Assembly: GCF_000003605.2 (NCBI RefSeq)
Contig: NW_003137333.1
Location: 146,224 to 177,784 of the forward strand
DNA: 31,561 nucleotides
From: Saccoglossus kowalevskii
Taxonomy: Eukaryota > Hemichordata > Enteropneusta > Harrimaniidae
Direction of reading: 5' to 3'
Every line of letters starts with the position of its first letter. Position 1 is the stretch's first letter. A program made the translations under genes and the position numbers. Below the pieces are notes generated by a model that did no database searches, was not told the origin of the DNA, and saw nothing but the letters and a program-made list of their open reading frames with translations. Positions 20,278 through 29,677 of this stretch are shown here, piece by piece.

Positions 20278-22204
20278 CTGAAAAGAAATGACAGACAGTC
20301 AGATAACATTTACCTGCAAGAGTGAACAAAACACCGGTACCTAATAATGTATGAAATTCACAGCGAAAAAATTACTGTAATATTACAATAAAAGCATTTA
20401 TTTTAATAGGCATTTAATTTTTAAAACTAGTTTAAAAATCATATTTTTTGGAAAAATGTTCTAATGTAATTTATACAAGTACACATTGATTTAATTTAGC
20501 AATTTTCAATTCAATCTCTGAATAATTAATACGTCTACAGTAGCAAATGCATTATAAAAATGGGATCATACACATAACCACCAAATATAAAACCAAAATT
20601 TGAACACGTATATGGCTTATCCTTAAGCATTTACATGTACATGTATCAAGTTTTATTGAAATCTGTTTAACAATTTAAAGTAAAAATGCTTAAAATTGCC
20701 TAATTAATATGTACAGGATTTCAATCAAAACTAATCAGTACTACGCATTACCCCAGAGCATCTATGCAGCAAACAAGTTAAAATGCTTAAATTAAGTTTG
20801 GGTAATTAATATGCAAATTAGGTAATTGATATGTACAGAATTTCAACCAAAAGCTAATCAGGTCAGAGTATTGTCCGAGAGCATCTATGTACAAGTTTCA
20901 TTAAAATCTGTTTGATAGTACATGAGAAACAAGTGAAAATGCTCAACATCGATTGATTAATATGCAAATTAGATAATTAATATGCACAGATTTCAACCAA
21001 AAACTAGTCAGCTCTGAGCATTATCCCAGAGCATCTATGTATCTGCTCAATTGTACACGAGAAACAAGTAAAAATGCTTGAAAATTAGTTATTTAATATG
21101 CAAATAAAGTAATTAATATGCACAAATTTCAACCAAAAACTAATTAGGTGTGAGAATTATCCCAGAGCATCTATGTACCAAGTTTCAATAAAATATGAGG
21201 ATTGGCGGAACAGACATACAGACGCACTAACTGCAAAGACTCATTGTGTGTTTCAAAAATTACAAATTATGACTGATGGTAACAAATACTTTCAATCTAG
21301 TGTTAGATAGAGCTGTCCTAAAAATAGCAGTTTCTTCTAAACATAGCTGTTTCTGAACTGTATTGGGAAGAAGATGTTTCTCATTATGATCGAGTTGTAT
21401 TTTCTTAAAAAATTATGAAGAGCAATTAATGTAAGACGTACCTTGGCCCATGGGCATGCCCATTCCTGGTTGTTGAGTACCTGCGAATGAAAACTTTACA
21501 TCAGTTTTTATTTATGGATATCAGTCCAATGTCAATATCATATTGAGTCACAATCAGAACACTAATTCTAGAAATATCGATAAGCAGTTTAAATTAGAAG
21601 CCTTCTCATAAATGAGAATACCCAGAATTCATTAACTTTTCAATAAAAAAGTTGAGGGTCACCACCCTTAATTTCGAGAAAATGGTAGCATTCTAGTTAA
21701 TGGCAGCCATTTTATGAATATTTTCATGCCATATCTCAAATTGTAGCCTGGTGACATTAGCTGAAACAATTGGATATTGTTAATGATGGGGTACTTTATG
21801 TTGTCCTCAATTACTTCAAAAATGCAACTTTTCTTTAACATTGTATTTTCTGGAACTGCATGGGTAGGGATTACATTTTGCGATTGTGACTGGATACCTT
21901 CAATCACTGCTACTGATACAAAAAGTCACGACTTCCTTCTAAAAAATAGTGGTTCACAGCATGGGCAAAATTGTACCAGAAGTGAAGATAATAATTAACT
22001 TATCTTTGAATGCAGCCTAATGTTGTTATTACAGGTTATCTTACCTTGTGGCGGCATATGTTGTCTCATTTGTTGTGCCATCATATTACCTGCCAATGCC
22101 GGTGGCCTTGAAATTATGGCACTGCTAGAAATGGTTGTCGGGGCAACACGTGTCACACCAGGTTTGAGACGTTGATACTTTGGTAACATTCCTCTCCTTT
22201 CCTC
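20159..22204 (-). CDS. C-terminal part of an unrecognised protein with a Pro/Met/Gln-rich tail, three exons
   Basis: Exons on the minus strand: 22045-22204, 21442-21480, 20159-20277; phases 0-1-1 and stop agree, giving 105 residues and TAG. The first begins EERRGMLPKYQRLKPGVTRV and continues with a Ser/Ile-rich stretch and MMAQQMRQHMPPQ; then QQPGMGMPMGQ; then a tail rich in PPFPGPPPFQGG and RPPMM, ending SGGVRY. All splice sites fit consensus (acceptors atttacag, attcgcag, tttcttttcag; donors gtaaga, gtacgt). Such low-complexity Pro/Met/Gln tails are common in nuclear, splicing and transcription proteins, but I cannot name the family. The start and N-terminus lie upstream (to the right); only tentative pieces of them were found. 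Confidence 0.75.
20640..21245 (+). repeat. AT-rich tandem repeat with octamer motifs, about four copies and tail
   Basis: Monomers of about 135-150 bp with ATGCAAAT at 20811, 20962 and 21098, each followed by a TAATTAATATGCACAGATTTC-type stretch, a CAACCAAAAACTAATCAG-type stretch and CAGAGCATCTATGTA. The block ends GGAACAGACATACAGACGCA then CTAACTGCAAAGACTC, the same end as the block at 22.98-24.33 kb. It lies in an intron of the minus-strand gene. Confidence 0.85.
21442..21480 (-). CDS. 39-nt exon of the Pro/Met/Gln-rich protein
   Basis: Thirteen codons' worth, phase 1 at both ends, reading TQQPGMGMPMGQ with split Gly codons; acceptor attcgcag, donor gtacgt. Being a multiple of three, it could be skipped without a frame change. 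Confidence 0.7.
22045..22204 (-). CDS. 160-nt exon of the Pro/Met/Gln-rich protein
   Basis: 53 codons plus one base; carries the only non-repetitive sequence of this protein (EERRGMLPKYQRLKPGVTRV). Acceptor aatttacag, donor gtaaga. Confidence 0.75.
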
Positions 22205-22960
22205 CTGTAAATTAAGAAATATATTTGCATCATGGTTATTAATGCATCTAGATTAAGATTAATTATTTTCTGGATCCTGGTATTTTAATTTAAGCATAAT
22301 TTTAAAACCTTTCCTGATGACTATTAAAAATTAGTCAAATTTGTGTTTTTCAAAGTCATTGACATTCATTGTATTCAAGAATACAGATGTGAATTTTTAG
22401 CCAAAATAAGTAATGTTTTAACAAGAATTTACAATTAAATAGTCTAAAACTCAATGACATATTGAATTAAAAACAAAGAACCAAAATGAAGATAACAGCC
22501 ATTTGAAAATAACCTTAGTACAGTCAAGCAAGTTAGTGACATACAAGACAACTTTGCCTATAGTGTCCATCTTTTAGGCATAATGTGGGAGAAACCTAGA
22601 CAAAAAGATCTGCCTCATGTGCCAGTGATATTTTTGCAGATTCACCGTTGTTTAGAGACCAAATTTAAAATTAGCTTTCTGTTTAATTTTTTTCAAAGAC
22701 AAACCTATTTGATTTTGACTAAATTTAATGTGTTTATTTTGCAACAGTACCATCGGATAACATTCTGGACAAATATTATTTCAAATACATTAAGTGAAGA
22801 ATGACTCAATATAATAAAAGCACAAACATAATTTTAAGGCTTCAAGTGCCCACGAACTTGTGTCTGCATCTTAACACATAATGCAATTCATAATCAAAGA
22901 AAGCTTAGAAAGAACTCCCATGTGCTGAGAGTATTGGAGACACATTAAATATAATTTGAA
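22205..22960. other. Non-coding upstream interval of the minus-strand gene
   Basis: AT-rich, probably intronic; no exon, foldback or array recognised. Confidence 0.6.
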
Positions 22961-22974
22961 ATTACTTAGCTGAA

Positions 22975-24330
22975 AACTAATTATGCAAATCAGAAAATTA
23001 ACATGAACAGATTTGATTGTAAAACTAATGAGGTCTGCGCAATGTAACAAAAACTCTATGTACCAAGTTTAATTGAAATGTGATTAGAACCAAAAAATTA
23101 TGAATTATTATGCTAATTAGGGAAATAATATGAACAGAGTTTGACCCCAAACTAATTAGGTTTGTACATTGTCCTAGAGCATCTTTGTACTAAGTTTCAT
23201 TAAAATGGAAATTAGTACTTTAGATATCAGTGTGAAAGCTTAAAATTGGTTAATTATGCAAATTGGGTAATTAATATGTACAGATTTTAACCCACAATTA
23301 TCCAGGTCTGTCTATTGTCCTACAGCATCCATGTATAAACATTCATTGATATGTGATGATTAGTACCCGAGTTAGCAGTGTGAAAGTTGTAAATTGGTTA
23401 ATTATGCAAATTAGGTGATTAATATGCACAAATATTTACCAAAAACTAATTGGGTCTCTGCATAATTCTAGATTCATTGAAATGTGATGATTAGTACTTT
23501 AGATATCAGTAGAAAAGCTGAAAATTAATTATGCAAATTAGGTAATTAATATGCACAATTATTTACCCTGAAACTAATCAGGTCTCTGCATAGTCCTAAG
23601 ATCTATGTACCAATTTCATTGAAATGCGATGATTAGTACTTGAGATACCCGTGGAAAGCTGAAAATTAACTAATTATGCAAATTAGGTGATTAATATACA
23701 CAAATATTTATCCAAACAATCTCTGCATAGTCCTTGAGTATGTAAGTACCAAGTTTCATTGAAATGTAATGCTCACTACTTATATCAAAAGCTGAAAATT
23801 AATTAATTATGCAAATTAGGTAATTATATGTACTGATATTACCATAAAAACTATCAGGTCTGTGCAGTGTCATATGACATCTATGTACCAAGTTTCATTG
23901 AAATGTGATGATTAGTACTTGAGATATCAGTGAAAAAAACGAAAATTGACTAATCATTATGCAAATTAGGTAATTAGTATCCACGGATTATTACCAAAAA
24001 CTAATCAAAACCTAGCATTAGTTCAGAGCATCTATGTACCAAGTTTCATCAAAATCCAATGAGTGGTTGTTTAGATATCAGTGGAACAGTCATGGAACCA
24101 CTAAAAATAGCTAATTATGCAAATTGCACAGATTTTTACCAAAACCTAATCAAATCTGCGCATTGGCCCAGAGCATCTATGCACCAAGTTTCATCAAAAA
24201 CCGATGTATGGTTCTTGAGATAGCAGTGGAACAGTCGGACACACACACATACAGACAGACACACTAACTGCAAAGACTCCCATTTTCAAACAAGCAGCCT
24301 ATCGGCTGAGATAGCTCCGCTGTTAGCAAT
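22975..24330 (+). repeat. Large AT-rich tandem array with octamer motifs, nine copies and tail
   Basis: Monomers start at about 22983, 23110, 23256, 23404, 23531, 23676, 23809, 23959 and 24117 (spacing 127-158 bp). Eight of nine contain the POU octamer ATGCAAAT; the second has ATGCTAAT. Shared order: octamer, TAGGTAATTAATATGCACAG, AACTAATCAGGTCTG, CAGAGCATCTATGTACCAAG, TTTCATTGAAATGTGATGAT, GAGATATCAGTGGAA. The block ends with a CA/GACA run, CACACTAACTGCAAAGACTC, and GAGATAGCTCCGCTGTTAGC. Confidence 0.9.
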
Positions 24331-24385
24331 GCACATTTCAATTAAAGAAGTGAAGACATCATTAGAAAATGAACAATATGAATAG

Positions 24386-24845
24386 TATCAAAGCAATCGG
24401 ACTTACAGTTTTTAACAAGAAGTCGAAAATATCACATTTTACCAAAAATTACAAAAATATTCACCAAAATAAATTAATTAGAGAATTGAAGATATCATCA
24501 CAAAACGAACATATCTGAGAGAGGTTCACATGTAGTACCTATATATGTAATATCAAAGCAATCGGACTTGCGGTTTTTAACAAGAAGTCAAAAATATCAC
24601 TTTTTACCAAAAATGACAAAAATATTCACCAAAATTAGAGAATTGAAGATATCATCACGAAATAAACAAATCTGAGAGAGGTCTACCCAAGGTACATATA
24701 TACCAAGTATCAAAGCATTTAGGCTTGTAGTTTTCAAGAAGAAGTCGAAAAAGTAAAACATTGACACGGACGACGACGATGGAGACGGACAATCACTCAT
24801 ATGATTAGCTCCGCTCGACAAAGTCGACAGCGGAGCTAAAAAATG
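24386..24845 (+). repeat. Second tandem repeat, three copies of 157-165 bp, ending in a palindrome
   Basis: TATCAAAGCAATCGGACTT starts copies at 24386, 24551 and, diverged, 24708. Shared parts include AACAAGAAGTCGAAAATATC, AAATATTCACCAAAAT and GAATTGAAGATATCATCAC. After the third copy come a GACGACGACGATGGAGACGG run and the terminal palindrome at 24805-24839. It follows directly on the octamer array and shares AGCTCCGCT with its end. Confidence 0.85.
24805..24839. repeat. Palindrome TTAGCTCCGCT ... AGCGGAGCTAA
   Basis: Left arm TTAGCTCCGCTCGAC and right arm GTCGACAGCGGAGCTAA pair around AAA with a 2-base gap in the left arm. It marks the 3' end of the preceding repeat and is followed by an A run. 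Confidence 0.85.
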
Positions 24846-26160
24846 TATTAGCAGATTCCTTGTAAACTTAAACAAAAATTAAAATTCTAGCCGTATTTAC
24901 AATGTTTGCTTGATTTTCATCTAGAAACAGCATGGCGTACCTCATTTACGAGGAAACAGTATACTGAATTGGGAAAGTGGTAAAAAAAACATCAAACTTG
25001 GCTGCCAGGTTAGTTTACTGAGAGTTTGTAATTGAATACAGTTTTCTTTTTCACATATTTTTTTACTTTATTAATTGTTTTCATGGCAATCAGAACAGTA
25101 TTTTTTTTTTAATTCCAAAGCAACTCCATGTGAAAACAACGCGTCATTGCTGAACATGTTTACAAACAACTGTTTTACTGAGACAAATTGTCTGGTACAC
25201 AATTCTGAGAAATTTTGAATACTGATTTATTGTACATTTATTTTCACGATAGACATAAATCTCTAATTTAATTAAGCATATGCGCTACTAATAACAAAAT
25301 GTTACTATGAGGAAAATTTGAAGCCAAAACTTCTAAAGAATGCCACACACTAACCAGACTTGAAATAAAAGCGTATAAGTGTGATGTTTAATCAAAATAT
25401 CTCTCTAGTTATCGAATTTTAAATTTGGTAAAATGAAATAAAATAAGTGTAAAAACTAAGTAAAATCGGAGGCATAGAATTTTTGTTTGTGCCTCAAGTT
25501 GCCTACACAAACATACAATTTTATTGTTTGAAGACCAACCAACAAACTGATGCAACTTGACTTTGGAGATTTCCATTTTGACTCAGACTCCCTACAAAAT
25601 AAATCCTGTTAGAAGGCAATCTGGAGAGCACAGGTTTACAAGGCAAGAAATTATAAACACAACATTTGGAATATCAAAGGGTACCTATGAAAACATGAGG
25701 CATCAAGATGATGCTTCTGTGAAGGTTAATCCCTGTATTGATTGATATTGTGATGGAAATATTCAACTATTTTTGGTGAGTCTCTAAGGCAATTGTCGCC
25801 TTAAATTTTGAGCCCTGAAATTTTTTATTCATCCAAAATGTTTTCATTTTGTTCAGGTTCATGCTGAGCCACATAATTACTTTTACACCTACATTTTATT
25901 ATCAAAATTAGACAGTTACTGATAACTGCATTTTTTGGAAACTTCATAATTAGCTTAATGCATCAAGTTTTTCAGAATGTGGTCACTGGTCAGGTAATAT
26001 GATTACGCCATACTATTGGACTTGTTAAAAATGATTCCTGAGGGAAAGAACAAAATTTGGTTTGACTACGCACTCCAGGGGACAGTCTAAATTATGTAAA
26101 TTATAATTATGAGAAGTTGGTAATAGTTACTGGTGGAAAAATTGGAGCAAAAACGGGTAC
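24846..26160. other. Non-coding interval upstream of the minus-strand gene
   Basis: Apart from the possible micro-exon, no exon is convincing. The 62-codon plus-strand frame at 25557-25745 has a normal composition but no acceptor, donor or recognised motif. Confidence 0.5.
24941..24963 (-). CDS. Possible 23-nt micro-exon of the same minus-strand gene
   Basis: On the minus strand, acceptor ccactttcccaattcag, 23 nt, then donor gtacgc. In the frame required by the next exon it reads YCFLVNE, leading to EERRGML. Signals are good but the segment is very short, and chance is possible in this repeat-rich DNA. Confidence 0.25.
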
Positions 26161-26164
26161 TTAC

Positions 26165-26170
26165 AGGCAT
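26165..26170 (-). promoter_or_regulatory. Possible first coding exon (Met-Pro) with consensus donor, proximal
   Basis: Minus strand ACAACATGCCT followed by gtaagtac, a near-perfect donor directly after two codons. The sequence upstream (right) is GC-richer than the surroundings. It shares 14 identical bases (26158-26171) with the second site at 26683-26696. It could instead be a plus-strand acceptor (tacttacag). Confidence 0.25.
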
Positions 26171-26486
26171 GTTGTACGGACAGAATTATTGTGTTTTCAA
26201 ATTCGCAGAGTTTCAGCGAACTAGTGACGATGTCGAAACCAAAACAAGATGATTGCACAACGAATGGCAAGTCTCACGCATGCCCAGAACAAACTCCAAC
26301 GAAACCAGACGAACATTGAATTTTGACAGTATTCGGACGTTGTTTCGCAATAAAAAAACAATTGACAGGCACGTACATATTTCACAATCTAAGGATAAGT
26401 ATTTTTTTTTATTTAGGACGCAGAGAGCCGTACAAAATGCGGAAAATCAGATGTAAACATTGGAACGCAATTCCCATGCCGCACAC

Positions 26487-26498
26487 AAAATGGCGGAC
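26487..26498 (+). promoter_or_regulatory. YY1-like motif AAAATGGCGGAC
   Basis: Resembles the YY1 consensus (AAnATGGCGGC), common near animal transcription starts. It sits in the relatively CpG-rich interval 26220-26640. Confidence 0.3.
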
Positions 26499-26689
26499 GA
26501 CACACAACTTTAAACGATTCATTCACATACAACCGTTTTTGATCTGGATTCACGTTTACAGGGGTCGAATTTTGCAATATGCGACGGGGATGGACTCTCT
26601 AAGCATTCATCATCCTCAAAATTGTGAAGAAATTAAATGTAGATGAACAAAAACTGTGATAAATCACAAAGTTTCAGCCTAATACTTAC

Positions 26690-26742
26690 AGGCATGACGG
26701 CTGTGCTTATCAGTACAGCTAAAAAGGCTGATGTCACGTGAC
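26690..26742 (-). promoter_or_regulatory. Possible distal first exon (Met-Pro) with E-box GTCACGTGAC
   Basis: Minus strand GTCATGCCT at 26690-26698 is followed by gtaagtat. A perfect 10-bp palindromic E-box, GTCACGTGAC (USF/MITF/TFEB type), lies at 26733-26742, 38 bp upstream of the ATG. Location and motif suggest the promoter of the minus-strand gene, but a splice to its known exons was not shown. Confidence 0.35.
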
Positions 26743-26835
26743 TTGCTCGACTGGACGGGTTTCCCTTACACGGTACAAAGGGATAAACCTAGAAACCTAA
26801 ACATTTCGGGGGGGGGCTTTCTCGAGTAACACTAT

Positions 26836-27255
26836 TTAGGCCAGACTTTTGTTATCCTTTGTTTTGCGAATCCGCCGAATGAACAGAAGCCGAAAATGAA
26901 ATAAAATTAGCATGATTTCTCACGCCCGCCGACTTAAGGTGCAAAAAATTGCTGAAAAAAATTATTTTTATCTTTATTTTTTTTTCCGCCCGCCGCATAA
27001 CAAATCCAAGTTGCATTTTCGTGGGAGTATCATGATTAAAGAACCGAAGTCTCGCGCAGATGAAAAACAAGGTTATACATGAAATAACATTTCATTTCAT
27101 TTCTTCTCTCCGATCAATTATCTCACGTACAATTCTTTGAGAATCACACAAATCTAATAGAAAAAAAAGAGTTAATTTTTTTTTTCTGCCCTCCTCAAAA
27201 AAACAATTGCCTTATAAAAACTCGAGAAACAAGGAATAAAAAAAATCTGGCCTTA
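26836..27255. mobile_element. 414-bp Harbinger-like MITE with TTA target duplication
   Basis: Left end at 26839 GGCCAGACTTTTGTTATCC; right end at 27252 reads on the minus strand GGCCAGATTTTTTTTATTCC. About 24 of the first 30 bases agree. TTA stands on both sides (26836-26838, 27253-27255), the hallmark duplication of PIF/Harbinger. No transposase lies inside, so it is non-autonomous. Confidence 0.65.
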
Positions 27256-28960
27256 CTGCCAGATTTTATTGACTTTTACAGCGTTGTTTTATTTTCTTAC
27301 AATGCATAGTGTGACCACGTCCATGGTGACGTTTGAGCAATTCGCTATTATGCCAAATATATCTCATCACGCATGCACAAATTCCCAGGGAAGGGTAAAT
27401 ACCGAGATTTTGGCCGGGGGGAGCTACTTCCACATTAAGTGGGTAAGAGTAAGCAGCCCACCTCTCATAAACCATACTCACTTTCTTTTTATTTATATAC
27501 CCACTTCTAAACACAATTGTTTTCAGCAAAAAACAAAACACATTGGCGGGCGATGCACTTTATTCATCTTTTTCCGGTATCTGGCTTTGAAAAAGTTAAT
27601 AAATGCTACACACTTCTAAACCAAACCATTGATAAATGACTTCTCACTTCTAAACAAATTAACGAAATGACACCCCAGTCGGGCGGCACATACCCGTACT
27701 GCACTTTTATGCAAGTAGCCCAGGGGGTGGATTTTGGGTGGCAGTTCTCCACAGCGCTTCAAAAAGACCGACTTGACGACGCTTTGGCAAAAAGAAAATG
27801 CCCTAAATTAGACTAAAATGGCCGAAAATCTCGAACGTTAAAAATTGGCGTCAAAAGAGCAGCGCGTACCATTATACTTCAACTGTGGGAGCCCCCCCCC
27901 CCCCGGGGGGGGGCAATTGTTTCGTATTGGATAACAAACAAGACATAGTAGAACAAAAAGTGAGAACAAAACTTTAATCTATATAATTTATTAGATATTT
28001 GCGTTGATGGGGTCACTTCATGTGATAGACCGTTGATACACCTAAGATAATTTCAAAAAAGTCAAACTGAAAAAGTCCCTATTAGTCTGTTACATTAGAT
28101 ATGTAAGGATATTGTGACCACCAAATTTAAAACAGCCAAGGAATTCAACCAGATTTATTCTTGAAAAGTTTGATATAGAGTAGAAAGCGTCAGAATACAC
28201 TGCCCCTCGGGCCGCATTTGTTCATTTTCCCGCGAGAATGAAAACGCGAGGACCGAGGGCTTGGGTTGTGCTTACTGGTATTTCCCAAACATCGACTGAT
28301 GTTGTCGTTGGTGGCGTACTCACAAAACTAGTTGTTGCCTGGAGAGAGTGAATCTTGGTAGCCTGGTAACCTGGAGTTACCAGGGCAATGCGGGTAGACC
28401 TCAGCTTCTTCACTGGAAATCATGTAGGACGGCTGAATGATTAAAATGAAATTGCTTGCACAGTGTTGCAAAATGTTAGCACATTCGAGAAAAATGAAAA
28501 TGAGCAGACGACAAAACACCTTGAAATAAACACACATATTCTTATATGCCATATATATATTTACGCTACTAACTGATTAAAATCTTAGTTTGGGATTTAT
28601 TATTATTTTTTTAAATAAATGTTTATTCATTTTTATTATACATTTTCTTTTACTTTATTTTATTTTAATTTATTATTCGGCGATGCTTAAATAATACAAA
28701 ATAAAATATACGTGATAATATTAAAAACAGTTACAAAAAATAACAAAATATATAATAAAATGAAATAAAAAAAATATAAAATAAAATTAACTTCACGCCG
28801 AACAATACATAAGATTTTATTCAGATTGGGTCCCACTTGTAACAGTGGAAGTACTATCGACACAACAAACCCATTCCCTTTATTTGTGTCAATATTTATG
28901 ATTAGCACATTACAAACTAAAACGACACGAAAATGAAAATATTGGAACGTTTACAAATGT
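27256..28960. other. Interval without a recognised gene
   Basis: Holds a C14-G9 palindromic homopolymer at about 27894-27908, a 9-bp perfect hairpin at 28362-28384 (CCTGGTAAC, 5-nt loop, GTTACCAGG) and AT-rich low complexity at 28540-28790. Open frames on both strands overlap and none has convincing splice support. Confidence 0.55.
28362..28384. repeat. Perfect 9-bp hairpin
   Basis: CCTGGTAAC, loop CTGGA, GTTACCAGG. No T-run or gene end beside it; function unknown. Confidence 0.8.
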
Positions 28961-28970
28961 CTACGCTCAT

Positions 28971-29191
28971 TGATTGGCTGGTTGGATTCAAGAGTATTCA
29001 TTTTGATTGGCTGGTTGGATTCAAGAGTATTCATTTTGATTGGCTGGTTGGATTCAAGAGTATTCATTGATTGGCTGGTTGGATTCAAGAGTATTCATTG
29101 ATTGGCTGGTTGGATTCAAGAGTATTCACTGATTGGCTGGTTGGATTCAAGAGTATTCATTGATTGGCTGGTTGGATTCAACTGTATTCAT
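28971..29191 (+). repeat. Seven-copy 31-33-bp tandem array, each copy with a consensus CCAAT box
   Basis: Copies begin TGATTGGCTGGTTGGATTCA at 28971, 29004, 29037, 29068, 29099, 29130 and 29161; the first two are 33 bp (extra TT) and the next four 31 bp. On the other strand each start reads AGCCAATCA, a full NF-Y site. The last copy degenerates after CAACTGTATTC. Confidence 0.95.
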
Positions 29192-29206
29192 TGACTGGCA
29201 CACGTC

Positions 29207-29425
29207 TCATTCGTTCAGCTTTTTAGTCAACGAGGAGGACATAATGGAGCTGTGCATGAAGGATATGTCCATCGTCGTCCATGTTCCTGCATCTGAGTCA
29301 ACTTTTGGAATGACAGATTTCTTCTTGAAGACCGTAGTAGACTGAAGTCGTCCCTCTATCATTTTAGCGAGTTGTTTAGGGGACATCATGTTGTTATTGA
29401 CGTCTTTGTAAAACATGACAGCCAT
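29207..29425 (-). CDS. Short intronless ORF, unrecognised
   Basis: 72 codons from a good start context (AAAATGGCT) to TGA: MAVMFYKDVNNNMMSPKQLA, then KMIEGRLQSTTVFKKKSV and a Ser/Met-rich end. There is no signal peptide, membrane segment or donor. Normal amino-acid balance suggests coding, but a plus-strand frame overlaps much of it and the family is unknown. The CCAAT array lies 16 bp beyond its stop, so it would be downstream of this ORF or upstream of a plus-strand transcript. Confidence 0.25.
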   Translation of the reverse strand: MAVMFYKDVNNNMMSPKQLAKMIEGRLQSTTVFKKKSVIPKVDSDAGTWTTMDISFMHSSIMSSSLTKKLNE

Positions 29426-29562
29426 TTTGCTTTGATACGTCGGTATATCGGATATACTTTGTTCAACTTTTTAATTTTGGGGAATATTTCACAAGAAAGA
29501 AAAACAAAATTATATTGCCATTTTTTTAAAAAAACTACAAGCAAGTTAGATTGTTGGATGGG

Positions 29563-29677
29563 TCACTTTTAGGCGAAAAGGAAAACGGGCGAACCGGTAA
29601 TTGAGCGAACCGGTAATTGGGCGAACTGGTAATCAGGCGAAGGAGTTCGGGCGAAGTGGATTTCGGGCGAAGTGACT
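29563..29677. repeat. Degenerate 15-16-bp GGCGAA repeat within inverted ends
   Basis: GGCGAA-type units at about 29572, 29587, 29602, 29619, 29635, 29650 and 29665; the second to fourth read GGGCGAACCGGTAATT or close to it. The block starts with GTCACTT (29563) and ends with AAGTGAC (29671-29677), an inverted pair. It may be a remnant of a small mobile element. Confidence 0.7.

Noticed and set aside
20106-20309. 67-codon minus-strand frame over the last exon of the minus gene
   Set aside because: It uses a different frame, crosses the acceptor and breaks the Pro/Met/Gln continuity.
24597-24875. 92-codon minus-strand frame
   Set aside because: It lies wholly within the second tandem repeat and its palindrome.
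25557-25745. 62-codon plus-strand frame with normal composition
   Set aside because: No acceptor, donor, motif or second segment could be matched; too little to call a gene.
26253-26646. Plus-strand frames beginning after the strong acceptor ttttatttag near 26415
   Set aside because: The acceptor is good, but the frame is rich in chance basic and aromatic residues and no upstream exon or family was seen.
27266-27619. Overlapping plus and minus frames of 116 and 91 codons
   Set aside because: They are mirror frames with no splice support and start within the flank of the MITE.
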